The notes under the pieces are model-generated. The model had not been told where the DNA came from. It did not search any database and saw only the letters and a list, made by a program, of their open reading frames with translations. Shown here piece by piece: positions 57,381 through 64,000 of a stretch of DNA of 64,000 nucleotides; position 1 is the stretch's first letter, and each line of letters opens with the position of its first letter. The stretch is from Cognatilysobacter xinjiangensis (lineage in GTDB: Bacteria > Pseudomonadota > Gammaproteobacteria > Xanthomonadales > Xanthomonadaceae). Location of the stretch: the NCBI RefSeq assembly GCF_014651995.1, contig NZ_BMXY01000002.1, positions 186,001 to 250,000 on the forward strand. Reading direction: 5' to 3'. Position numbers and translations under genes: made by a program.

Positions 57381-58679
57381 GTGCCCGAAACCGGCTGGCG
57401 CTGGGCGCCCGCGTGGGTGCTCGCGTTCGTCGCGCTGTGGCCGGCGCCCGGCTATGCCGAGGGCGTGCTGGTGCTTGGCGCACTGGTGGCGATCTGGAAG
57501 CTGCTGCGCGCGCGCTTCCGCGGCGGCATGCGGCTGCTCAGCGGGCCGGCCTGGGCGCTGACCAGCGTGATGTTCGCCGCCTACTGGACGCCCCAGCTGA
57601 TCTCCGCGTTCGACGCCGTCGATCCGGCGAAGACGGTGGGCGACGTGCTCACCGACCTGCGCTACCTGCCGTTCCTGTGGCTGGTGGCGGCGTCGGTCGC
57701 CAATGCCGAAAGCCGGCGCCGCACCTTCGGCGGGCTGGGCATCATCGTCGCGATCTGGGTGGTGGACGCGCTGCTGCAGGCGGTCAGCGGCACCAGTCCG
57801 TTGTTCGCGATGATCGACAACGCCAAGCATGCGATCAGCGGACACGGCATGTGCCGCGTCGAGGACGTGCTCGCGGTCGACCGCCTCAGCGGCGTGCTCG
57901 GGCCGTGCAACCTCAAGCTGGGGCAGGTGATCGCCAGCCTGTCCCCGTTCGCGCTGTTCCTCGCCGCGCGCCGCTTCGGCGCGGCGGGCTGGCTGTTCGC
58001 GGCGGCCGCCGTCGGGCTGGTCATCGTGCTCGCCGGTTCGCGCGCGTCGTGGATCACCTTCGGCCTGGTGCTGCTGCTGTCCGGCTGGCGCCTGCTGGGC
58101 TGGAAACGCCTGCTCGGCGTGTTCGCCTTCGGCGCGGTGGCGCTGGTGGTGCTCACCTTCACCGTGCCGCAGGTGCGCGAGCGCGTGGAACGTACGCGCG
58201 TTGCGCTCGCGGGCGGCGAGCAGCACGTCGACACCGCGCTCTCCGGGCGCGGGCGAATCTGGTCCGCGGCGGTCTGCATGGTGCGCGAGCACCCGCTCAA
58301 CGGCGTAGGCACGCGGCGCTTCCGCGAGAACTTCCCGGCCTGCGATCCGGCCCCGGGCGAGCCCGCGGAATGGGGCGAGGGCCCGGCGCTGCACGCCCAC
58401 CAGATCGTGCTGGAGATCCTCAGCGAGACCGGCGCGATCGGCCTGCTGCTCTGGCTCGCCGGCGCCGCGCAGGCCTGGCGCGCATGGCGCTATGCCGACG
58501 CCCGCATGCGCGCGCAGGCGCGGCCGGCGATGCTGGCGCTGGTCGTCACCGTCTTCCCGCTCAACACGCATCTCGCCTTCTATTCGACGTTCTGGGGCGG
58601 GTTGACGCTGATGCTGTGCGCGCTCTACGCCGGCAGCCTGCTCGCGAACGATCGTGAGCCCACGGGAGCTTCGGCATGA
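57381..58679 (+). CDS. O-antigen ligase/polymerase-like membrane protein
   Basis: The 432-residue integral membrane protein has about 10-12 helices. A large hydrophilic loop contains TALSGRGRIWSAAVCMVREH and GVGTRRFRENFPACDP, then HAHQIVLEILSETGAIGLLL. This is the Wzy_C (PF04932) pattern shared by O-antigen ligase WaaL and polymerase Wzy. The start is GTG at 57381, 4 bp after the glycosyltransferase stop. Its position between a GT4 and lipid A genes favours a ligase role. Confidence 0.85.
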   Translation: MPETGWRWAPAWVLAFVALWPAPGYAEGVLVLGALVAIWKLLRARFRGGMRLLSGPAWALTSVMFAAYWTPQLISAFDAVDPAKTVGDVLTDLRYLPFLWLVAASVANAESRRRTFGGLGIIVAIWVVDALLQAVSGTSPLFAMIDNAKHAISGHGMCRVEDVLAVDRLSGVLGPCNLKLGQVIASLSPFALFLAARRFGAAGWLFAAAAVGLVIVLAGSRASWITFGLVLLLSGWRLLGWKRLLGVFAFGAVALVVLTFTVPQVRERVERTRVALAGGEQHVDTALSGRGRIWSAAVCMVREHPLNGVGTRRFRENFPACDPAPGEPAEWGEGPALHAHQIVLEILSETGAIGLLLWLAGAAQAWRAWRYADARMRAQARPAMLALVVTVFPLNTHLAFYSTFWGGLTLMLCALYAGSLLANDREPTGASA

Positions 58680-59593
58680 CGTCGCCGAGCCCCACCTCGG
58701 CAGGCGAACGCCCGCGCGGTGCGAAGCACTGGCCGATGCTGGCCGGTGTCGCCCTGCTCGAAGGTGCCGCGCGACTGCCCTGGGGCCTGCAGCGCGTGCT
58801 GGGCCGCGCGCTCGGTGGCGTCGCCTATGCGCTGGCGTCCTCGCGTCGTCATGCGGCGCGCGTGAACCTGCGCCTGTGCCTGCCGGAAATGGACGAGGCG
58901 GCGCGCACGCGGCTGCTGCGCGAGTCGTTCCGCGACTTCGGCATCGGCCTGTTCGAATTCGCGCGGGCGTGGTGGGGCGAGGTGGCGCCGATGCGCCGCG
59001 ACGTCGTCATCGAAGGCCTCGAACACCTGAAGGAACTGCAGGCGCAGGGCCGCGGCGTGCTGATGGTGTCGGGCCATTTCATGACCCTGGAAATGTGCGG
59101 CCGCCTGCTCTGCGACCACGTGCCGCTGGCCGGCATGTACCGCCGTTACCGCAACCCGGTGATGGAATGGGCGGTCAAGCGCGGGCGCCTGCGCTATGCC
59201 GCGGCGATGTTCGCCAACGACGAGATCCGCCCGGCGATGCGCCACCTCAAGCAGGGCGGCTTCCTCTGGTACGCGCCGGACCAGGACATGCGCGGCAAGG
59301 AAACCGTGTTCGCGCCGTTCTTCGGCGTGCCGGCGGCGACGATCACCGCGACGCACCAGTTCGCGCGCCTCACCGGCTGCGCGGTGGTGCCGTTCTTCCA
59401 TCGCCGCGAGGGCGATCGCTACGTATTGCGCATCGCGCCGCCGCTGGAGGATTTCCCGTCGAAGGACGCGGTGGCCGACAGCGCGCGCGTCAACGCCGCG
59501 ATCGAGGCCATGGTGCGCGAGGCGCCGTCGCAGTACCTGTGGATCCACCGGCGCTTCAAGCGCCGCCCCGACGGCGCGGCGCCGCCCTACTGA
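58676..59593 (+). CDS. lpxL: lipid A lauroyl/myristoyl acyltransferase-like (LpxL/HtrB family)
   Basis: The 305-residue LpxL/HtrB-family enzyme adds a secondary acyl chain to lipid A at the inner membrane. The catalytic HX4E motif is SGHFMTLE, and GGFLWYAPDQDMRGKETVFA is the family signature with the D-Q-D context. The N-terminus has one anchor-like helix. The first ATG overlaps the O-antigen ligase stop by 4 bp and the stop overlaps the waaA start by 1 bp. Chain specificity (laurate or other) cannot be read from sequence. Confidence 0.9.
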   Translation: MTSPSPTSAGERPRGAKHWPMLAGVALLEGAARLPWGLQRVLGRALGGVAYALASSRRHAARVNLRLCLPEMDEAARTRLLRESFRDFGIGLFEFARAWWGEVAPMRRDVVIEGLEHLKELQAQGRGVLMVSGHFMTLEMCGRLLCDHVPLAGMYRRYRNPVMEWAVKRGRLRYAAAMFANDEIRPAMRHLKQGGFLWYAPDQDMRGKETVFAPFFGVPAATITATHQFARLTGCAVVPFFHRREGDRYVLRIAPPLEDFPSKDAVADSARVNAAIEAMVREAPSQYLWIHRRFKRRPDGAAPPY

Positions 59594-60897
59594 TGCCCGA
59601 CGCCGCCCGCGATCGCCTGGAGCCCGTGCTGCGCGCGCTGTACTCGCTCGTGCTTTACGTGCTCACGCCGATCACCGTCTACCACCTAATCTGGCGCGGC
59701 TTCCGCCAGGCCGCGTATTTCGAGCGCTGGCGCGAGCGCTACGCCGGCTTCGGCCCGCCGCGCGAGGGCCGCGTGCTGTGGGTGCACGCGGTGTCGGTGG
59801 GCGAGGTCAACGCCGCGATCCCGCTGGTCGACGCGTTGCTCAAGCGCCGCCCCGACCTGCGCCTGCTGGTCACCACCATTACACCGACGGGCTCGGCGCG
59901 CGTGCGCAGCCTGTGGGGCGACCGCGTCGAGCACGTCTACCTGCCGTACGACCTGCCGGGCGCGGTGTCGCGCTTCCTGCGGCATTTCCGTCCGTACGCG
60001 GCGCTGATCATGGAGACCGAGTTGTGGCCCAACCTGCTGTTCGGCTGCCGCGACCACGGCGTTCCGGTCTACGTGCTCAACGCGCGGCTGTCGGCGCGCT
60101 CGCTGCGCGGCTACCGCGTACTGGCGGCGCTGGTGGGTCGCGCGCTGCGCACTGTTCGCGGCGTGGGCGCGCAATCGCATGCCGATGCGCGGCGCTTCGT
60201 GCGCCTTGGCGCCGAGGCCGCGCGCGTGCACGAGACCGGCAACCTCAAGTACGACCTCACCCTACCGCCGTCGGTCGAGGCCTTCGGCCGCGACTGCCGC
60301 GCGCATCGTGCCGGGCGGCTCGCGTGGATCGCGGCGAGCACGCACGTGGAGGAGGAAGCCGCGGTGCTGGCCATCCACCGCCGCCTGCGCGAACGCTGGC
60401 CCGACCTGCTGCTGATGTGGGCGCCGCGACATCCGGAGCGCTTCCGCGCCGCCTGTGAGCAGGCAACGGCCTCCGGTTTCCGCGTACGTCGCCGTTCTGA
60501 AGCCGAATGGCCGACGGCCGACTGCGAGGTGTTCATCGTCGACACGCTCGGCGAGCTGCTGAACTTCTACGCCTGCGCCGACGTCGCCTTCGTCGGCGGT
60601 TCGCTGCAGGACGTCGGCGGGCACAACCTGTTGGAGCCTGCAGCCACGCGCACGCCCATCGTCACCGGCCCGCACCTGCACAACTTCGCCGACATCTCGC
60701 AGCGCCTGGCGTCGGCGGGCGCACTGCGCATCGCACAGGACGAGACGGGCGTCGCGCGTGAGCTCGAAGCGCTGCTGGATGACGCAATGGCGCGCAAGGC
60801 GATGGCGGAGGCCGGCCACGCACTGGTCGAAGCCGGACGCGGCGCGCTGGAGCGCACGCTGGCGCTGATCGCATGGGACCTGCCGCCGCAGGCCTGA
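59593..60897 (+). CDS. waaA: 3-deoxy-D-manno-octulosonic acid (Kdo) transferase
   Basis: WaaA adds Kdo to the lipid IVA precursor, linking lipid A to LPS core. The 434-residue GT30 enzyme starts with a membrane-anchoring segment (LYSLVLYVLTPITVYHLIW). It has WVHAVSVGEVNAAIPLVDAL with the catalytic Glu, METELWPNLL, NARLSARSLRGYR, and the sugar-nucleotide site VFIVDTLGELLNFYACADVA then SLQDVGGHNLLEPA. Start ATG at 59593 overlaps the lpxL-like stop as TGATG. Transcription ends before the repeat region. Confidence 0.95.
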   Translation: MPDAARDRLEPVLRALYSLVLYVLTPITVYHLIWRGFRQAAYFERWRERYAGFGPPREGRVLWVHAVSVGEVNAAIPLVDALLKRRPDLRLLVTTITPTGSARVRSLWGDRVEHVYLPYDLPGAVSRFLRHFRPYAALIMETELWPNLLFGCRDHGVPVYVLNARLSARSLRGYRVLAALVGRALRTVRGVGAQSHADARRFVRLGAEAARVHETGNLKYDLTLPPSVEAFGRDCRAHRAGRLAWIAASTHVEEEAAVLAIHRRLRERWPDLLLMWAPRHPERFRAACEQATASGFRVRRRSEAEWPTADCEVFIVDTLGELLNFYACADVAFVGGSLQDVGGHNLLEPAATRTPIVTGPHLHNFADISQRLASAGALRIAQDETGVARELEALLDDAMARKAMAEAGHALVEAGRGALERTLALIAWDLPPQA

Positions 60898-60983
60898 GCC
60901 CGGCACGGCCGCAAATGCAGGACTGCGATTTCGCAGCCGTCGGCCAAGCGGTTCGGCAAAAGGCGGGAACGCCGATCGTGATT

Positions 60984-61018
60984 CAAACGGCGAACGACGA
61001 ACGGCGAACGGCGAACGG
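60984..61018 (+). repeat. five-unit heptanucleotide array (CGAACGG)
   Basis: Five tandem 7-mers read CAAACGG, CGAACGA and three CGAACGG. The array is exact in period and lies in a non-coding convergent region. Confidence 0.85.
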
Positions 61019-61053
61019 CGGAAGCGCGGATAGCTGGTCGCCAATCGCCACCG

Positions 61054-61095
61054 ACCAATAGCCAACAGCCACTAGCCAATAGCCAATAGCGAATT
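61054..61095 (+). repeat. six-unit heptanucleotide array (GCCAATA)
   Basis: Six tandem 7-mers read ACCAATA, GCCAACA, GCCACTA, GCCAATA, GCCAATA and GCGAATT. Two related units (CGCCAAT, CGCCACC) precede it. It has the same period as the neighbouring CGAACGG array but a different, AT-richer unit. Confidence 0.8.
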
Positions 61096-61248
61096 ACGGA
61101 TTGCACCCGGGACTTCGATGACCGCGAAACGCGGGCGGCGACATGATCCGCGGCTTCGAGAGCGCCCGCCTCGCCGCCGCGACTACACGCAGTGCGTGGA
61201 ACCCGCCACGCATGCGTCAAGCCGCGGAAACGCGCGCACGCCGAAAAT

Positions 61249-61278
61249 AAAGAAGGGCCGTCGTTGCCGACGGCCCTT
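61249..61278 (-). terminator. rho-independent terminator of tolC
   Basis: The perfect 11-bp stem AAGGGCCGTCG/CGACGGCCCTT has a 4-base loop (61253-61278). On the minus strand it is followed by CTTTATTTT. Confidence 0.85.
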
Positions 61279-61302
61279 CGGTCTTTCGCTGCGAGCCGCT
61301 TA

Positions 61303-62730
61303 TTACGGCGTCGGCGCGTTCGCCGTCAGCAGGCGGTTCACGTCCTGCACGTCCTCGGCATCGAGCGTGCCTGCGGCCTGCTCGAGGTCGAGGCGCGACT
61401 GCAGGAAGTTGTAGCGGGCTTCCGCATACGCACGCTGCGCGTTGAACAGGTTCTGCTGGTTGTTCAGCACGTCGAGCACGGTGCGCGTGCCGACCTCGAG
61501 GCCGACCTGCGAGGCCTCGTAGGCCGCACGGGCGGAGGTCAGCGCGGCGCGGCGCGCCTCGATCTCGCTGATGCCGGCCACCAGCGCCTGGTAGGCGGCC
61601 CGGGTGTTGCGCACCAGCGCGCGACGCTGCTGCTCGAGCTGGTCGCTGGTCTGGTCGCGGTTGGCGATCGCCTGACGCACGCGCGACTGCGTCGCGCCAC
61701 CCGAGAAGATCGGCACGGAAAGCGTCACGCCGAAGGCCGGCCCGCGGCTTTCGCTGTCGATCGGATTGCTAGACGACAGCGACACGCCGTTGAAGCTACC
61801 GGAGAACGAGCGGTCGCCGGTCGTCTTGGAGCGGTCGTAGCTGCCGTTGGCGTAGATCGTCGGCCAGTGCCCCGCGCGCGCGGTCTCGACGTTGGCTTCG
61901 GCCGAGGCGAGCTGCTCGTTCGCCGCGCGCAGCGCCGGGTTGTTCTCGATCGCCACGGCGACCCAGTCCTCGGCGGTGCGCGACTCCGGCAGCGCGGGCT
62001 GGAAGTTCTCCGGCAGCGCCTTCAGCGCGCTCACCGTCTGGCCGGTGATCTCCGCGAGCGCCTGGTAGGCGTCCTCGACGGCATTGCGCGCCAGGATGGT
62101 GTTGGCGCGCGCGCTGTCGTACTGCGCGCGGGCCTCGTGCACGTCGGTGATCGGCGCGAGGCCGACTTCCAGGCGCTTGGAGGCGAAATCGAACTGCTTG
62201 CGCAACGCGGTCTCGGCGGCCTCGGCGGCGGCCAGCGTCTCCAGCTGCACCAGCACGTTGAAGTAGGCCGCGGAGGTGCGGGTGATCAGCGAATCGCTGG
62301 CGGCCTCGACCTGGTAGTCGGCCGCACGGCCCAGCGCCTGCTGGCTGCGCAACGTGGTGAAGCGCGAGCGGTCGTAGATCATCTGCTGCGCGCCGATCCC
62401 GATGCTGCGCGAGGTGCTGTCGCTCTCGGAATCGCCGGGCACCGGGATGAAATCGATCTCGCCGGTCACCGGATCGGTAACCTGGGCGGTCTGCTGGCCG
62501 GGACCGGACGAGCGCGAGCGCGTGTAGCGCGCGTCGCCGCTGATCTGCGGAAGCATCGCCGCACGCGCCTGCACGGCGCCCTCGCGGGTGGCTCGCGCCT
62601 GCGCTTCGGAAGAGGAGAACTGCGGGTCGTTCTCCCGCGCGAGCTGGTAGACCTGCATCAGGTCGGCCGCGGACGCGGCCGCGGGCAGCAGGGCGAAGGC
62701 GAGGGCAAGTACGAGCGGACGGCGGATCAT
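61303..62730 (-). CDS. tolC: TolC-family outer-membrane efflux/secretion channel
   Basis: TolC forms the trimeric outer-membrane duct for tripartite efflux pumps and type I secretion. The 475-residue protein has a signal peptide (ALAFALLPAAASA). The two-fold repeated helical-hairpin structure shows the conserved starts YQLARENDPQFSSSEAQARA and WVAVAIENNPALRAANEQLA, with the R-A-Y.A..AGI-type ends. The length and the double repeat are those of TolC. It is downstream of pcm on the same strand, a typical xanthomonad pair, with a hairpin between the two. Confidence 0.95.
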   Translation of the reverse strand: MIRRPLVLALAFALLPAAASAADLMQVYQLARENDPQFSSSEAQARATREGAVQARAAMLPQISGDARYTRSRSSGPGQQTAQVTDPVTGEIDFIPVPGDSESDSTSRSIGIGAQQMIYDRSRFTTLRSQQALGRAADYQVEAASDSLITRTSAAYFNVLVQLETLAAAEAAETALRKQFDFASKRLEVGLAPITDVHEARAQYDSARANTILARNAVEDAYQALAEITGQTVSALKALPENFQPALPESRTAEDWVAVAIENNPALRAANEQLASAEANVETARAGHWPTIYANGSYDRSKTTGDRSFSGSFNGVSLSSSNPIDSESRGPAFGVTLSVPIFSGGATQSRVRQAIANRDQTSDQLEQQRRALVRNTRAAYQALVAGISEIEARRAALTSARAAYEASQVGLEVGTRTVLDVLNNQQNLFNAQRAYAEARYNFLQSRLDLEQAAGTLDAEDVQDVNRLLTANAPTP

Positions 62731-62746
62731 GTGTGAAGGTCCTTGG

Positions 62747-62769
62747 AAAAGCCGCGCGTTCTGCGCGGC
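62747..62769 (-). terminator. hairpin with T-tract between pcm and tolC
   Basis: The stem GCCGCGC/GCGCGGC has a 5-base loop (62751-62769) and is followed by TTTT on the minus strand. It could terminate pcm or attenuate read-through into tolC, whose start is 17 bp further. Confidence 0.65.
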
Positions 62770-62814
62770 GTCGTCACGTCAAACCGGCATCCGGCGCGCA
62801 GCCGCGCACCGGAC

Positions 62815-63468
62815 TTACAGGTGGAACTGCGGCACCGGAGCGGCGCCGGCGAGATACGGGATATCGGTTTCGAACAGCGAATCGATGCGCGGCGTGCCGT
62901 TGTCGTTGCGCACGCGCACGGCCTCCATCGCCGGCGCGCGGCCGCGCACGATGAACAGGCGGCCGCCGGGCTTGAGCATCTGCACGAAGCGCTCGGGAAT
63001 GGTGTCGACCGCGGCGTTGACGCAGATCGCGTCGAAACGGCGCTCGGTCGTCCATGCCAGCGCGTCGGCCACCTCGATGCGGGCGTTCACGATGCCAAGC
63101 GATTCCAGGCGCGCGCGCGCGGCGTCGGCGAGGTCGGCATGGCGCTCGATGCTCACTACATCGCGCGCGAGTTTGGACAGGCAGGCGGTCACGTAGCCGC
63201 TGCCGGTGCCGATCTCCAGCACGTCGTCGGTGTCCTGCGGGTTCAGCGCCTCGAGCGCGCGGCCGGCGACCACCGGCTTGAGCATGAACTCGCCGTGGCC
63301 CAGCGGGAGCGCGATGTCGGCATAGGCCACCCCGCAGTACTCGACGGGCACGAAGACCTCGCGCGGCATCTCCAGCAGCACGTCGATGACGCGCGGCTCC
63401 AGCACGTCCCAGGGGCGGACCTGCTGTTCCACCATCATTTCGCGAGCGTGGGCGTAGTCGGGCGTCAT
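62815..63468 (-). CDS. pcm: protein-L-isoaspartate O-methyltransferase
   Basis: Pcm methylates isoaspartyl residues in damaged proteins using SAM, starting their repair. The 217-residue protein has VEQQVRPWDVLEPRVIDVLL, PREVFVPVEY, and the SAM-binding DDVLEIGTGSGYVTACLSKL then VVSIERHADLADAARARLES. The family's C-terminal motif is shortened. Length is near normal. It lies 84 bp upstream of tolC and is probably its partner in a transcription unit, subject to the hairpin between them. Confidence 0.88.
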   Translation of the reverse strand: MTPDYAHAREMMVEQQVRPWDVLEPRVIDVLLEMPREVFVPVEYCGVAYADIALPLGHGEFMLKPVVAGRALEALNPQDTDDVLEIGTGSGYVTACLSKLARDVVSIERHADLADAARARLESLGIVNARIEVADALAWTTERRFDAICVNAAVDTIPERFVQMLKPGGRLFIVRGRAPAMEAVRVRNDNGTPRIDSLFETDIPYLAGAAPVPQFHL

Positions 63469-63588
63469 CGGCGTGGATCGGTCGGGAAAAGGACGGCAAT
63501 TCTACCGGCCCGGGTCCCTCGCATCGGGTGTTCAGGATCGCCGGCTGTGGCCGCGACACCCGAGTGCCGGAAGTCACCGGGACTGCGG

Positions 63589-64000
63589 TCACGCATTGCG
63601 GGGCTCTCCGCGCATGCCGTAGGCACGCAGGAACATGTCCACGCAGGCGGTCACGTGCGCCTCCGGCGCAAGGTGCGGCTCGCCCGCGCAGCCGCAGCCG
63701 AACACCATGCGCGCATGCGGCTCGCCCTTGAGCAGGGTGAAGAACTGCGACGAGGCGAGCGCGGCATCGGGAACGTCCAGCTCGCCCGCCGCGGCGCGCG
63801 CGGCCAGCAGCGTCGCGAAACGGTCCTGCACGCGGCGCGGGCCGCAGTCCCAGAACAACTGCGGCAGATGGGTGTTCGCCAGTTGCGGGCTGCACAGCAC
63901 GCGGTGGCCGGCGATCGCCTCGGGCGACGCGATCATCGCGTAGAAGGCGGTACCGATCTCCATCAGCCGCTCGCGCACCGGCATCTGCGGCCGATCCTCG
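63589..64000 (-). CDS. TetR/AcrR-family regulator, C-terminal part (cut by window end)
   Basis: The reading frame runs off the right end of the window, so only the C-terminal about 136 residues are seen. They match a TetR_C (AefR-like) ligand-binding domain: ERLMEIGTAFYAMIASPEAI, HRVLCSPQLANTHLPQLFWD, AARAAAGELDVPDAALASSQ, FFTLLKGE and HVTACVDMFLRAYG. The DNA-binding domain would lie beyond 64000. It is often the repressor of an efflux system, and tolC lies nearby, but a regulatory link is only inferred. Confidence 0.8.
   Translation of the reverse strand, partial: EDRPQMPVRERLMEIGTAFYAMIASPEAIAGHRVLCSPQLANTHLPQLFWDCGPRRVQDRFATLLAARAAAGELDVPDAALASSQFFTLLKGEPHARMVFGCGCAGEPHLAPEAHVTACVDMFLRAYGMRGEPRNA

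Larger units (their letters stand above)
60898..61302. other. convergent intergenic region with repeats and tolC terminator
   Basis: This 405-bp region between waaA (plus) and tolC (minus) has no gene. It holds two adjacent 7-bp-period arrays (60984-61018 and 61054-61095) and the tolC terminator (61249-61278). Confidence 0.7.

Noticed and set aside
60984..61095. CRISPR array
   Set aside because: The units are only 7 bp in direct tandem with no spacers, and no cas gene is present.

Overview
The window is a high-GC gammaproteobacterial chromosome segment that most resembles Lysobacter or a close relative in the Xanthomonadaceae/Lysobacteraceae. The evidence is gene content and gene neighbourhoods: fis-purH, accB-accC-aroQ, dsbD-cutA, pcm-tolC and waaA next to a lauroyl acyltransferase, plus RppH, ErpA, NudC and Bfr proteins of xanthomonad type. 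No phage, insertion sequence, CRISPR array or rRNA was found. The single tRNA is tRNA-Met(CAU) at 2016-2092.

Layout. 0-13 kb: a small membrane protein, a serine hydrolase broken near its 3' end, tRNA-Met, RppH, the iron pair bfd/bfr behind a Fur-box-like site, a DUF4126 protein, erpA-nudC, a CD225/DUF2752 membrane pair, an MFS-acyltransferase fusion, a large catalase, and a DUF1989 + YcgG (haem N-oxygenase-like) two-gene operon. 13-20 kb: a loose accessory stretch of small membrane, secreted and lipoprotein genes, a GNAT acetyltransferase, and an orphan ParS/MbcA-type (DUF2384) protein. 20-25 kb: a KefB/YbaL antiporter, rnk, a truncated haemoglobin and a secreted M28 peptidase.

25.2-30.6 kb holds the most striking system: six tightly coupled genes encoding RsbR, RsbS, RsbT, an RsbX-like two-domain phosphatase, a membrane-free sensor kinase and a REC-PAS-HK-REC hybrid kinase. 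This is a stressosome without a sigma-B gene nearby, apparently wired to two-component signalling. 30.6-44.5 kb is mostly minus-strand housekeeping: purD and purH (with a plus-strand AGCS transporter between them), fis, a DUF3426 zinc-ribbon protein, prmA, accC, accB, aroQ, a TlpA-like protein, a DsbD with two N-terminal domains, cutA and an XRE regulator. 44.5-47.1 kb has a possible GGA-rich small RNA with a strong terminator, then groESL behind both a sigma-32-type promoter and a CIRCE operator.

47-64 kb: a secreted S8 protease, glnE, an ELM1-family protein, a RutE-like reductase, YceI, a pirin, a zinc-finger protein and a translationally coupled LPS block (GT4 glycosyltransferase, O-antigen ligase-like, lauroyl acyltransferase-like, waaA). 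After it comes an intergenic region with two adjacent 7-bp-period repeat arrays, then tolC, pcm and a TetR-type regulator cut by the window end.

Functions were assigned by reading motifs and recalling families; no database search was possible. Start codons were chosen from overlap, spacing and family length.
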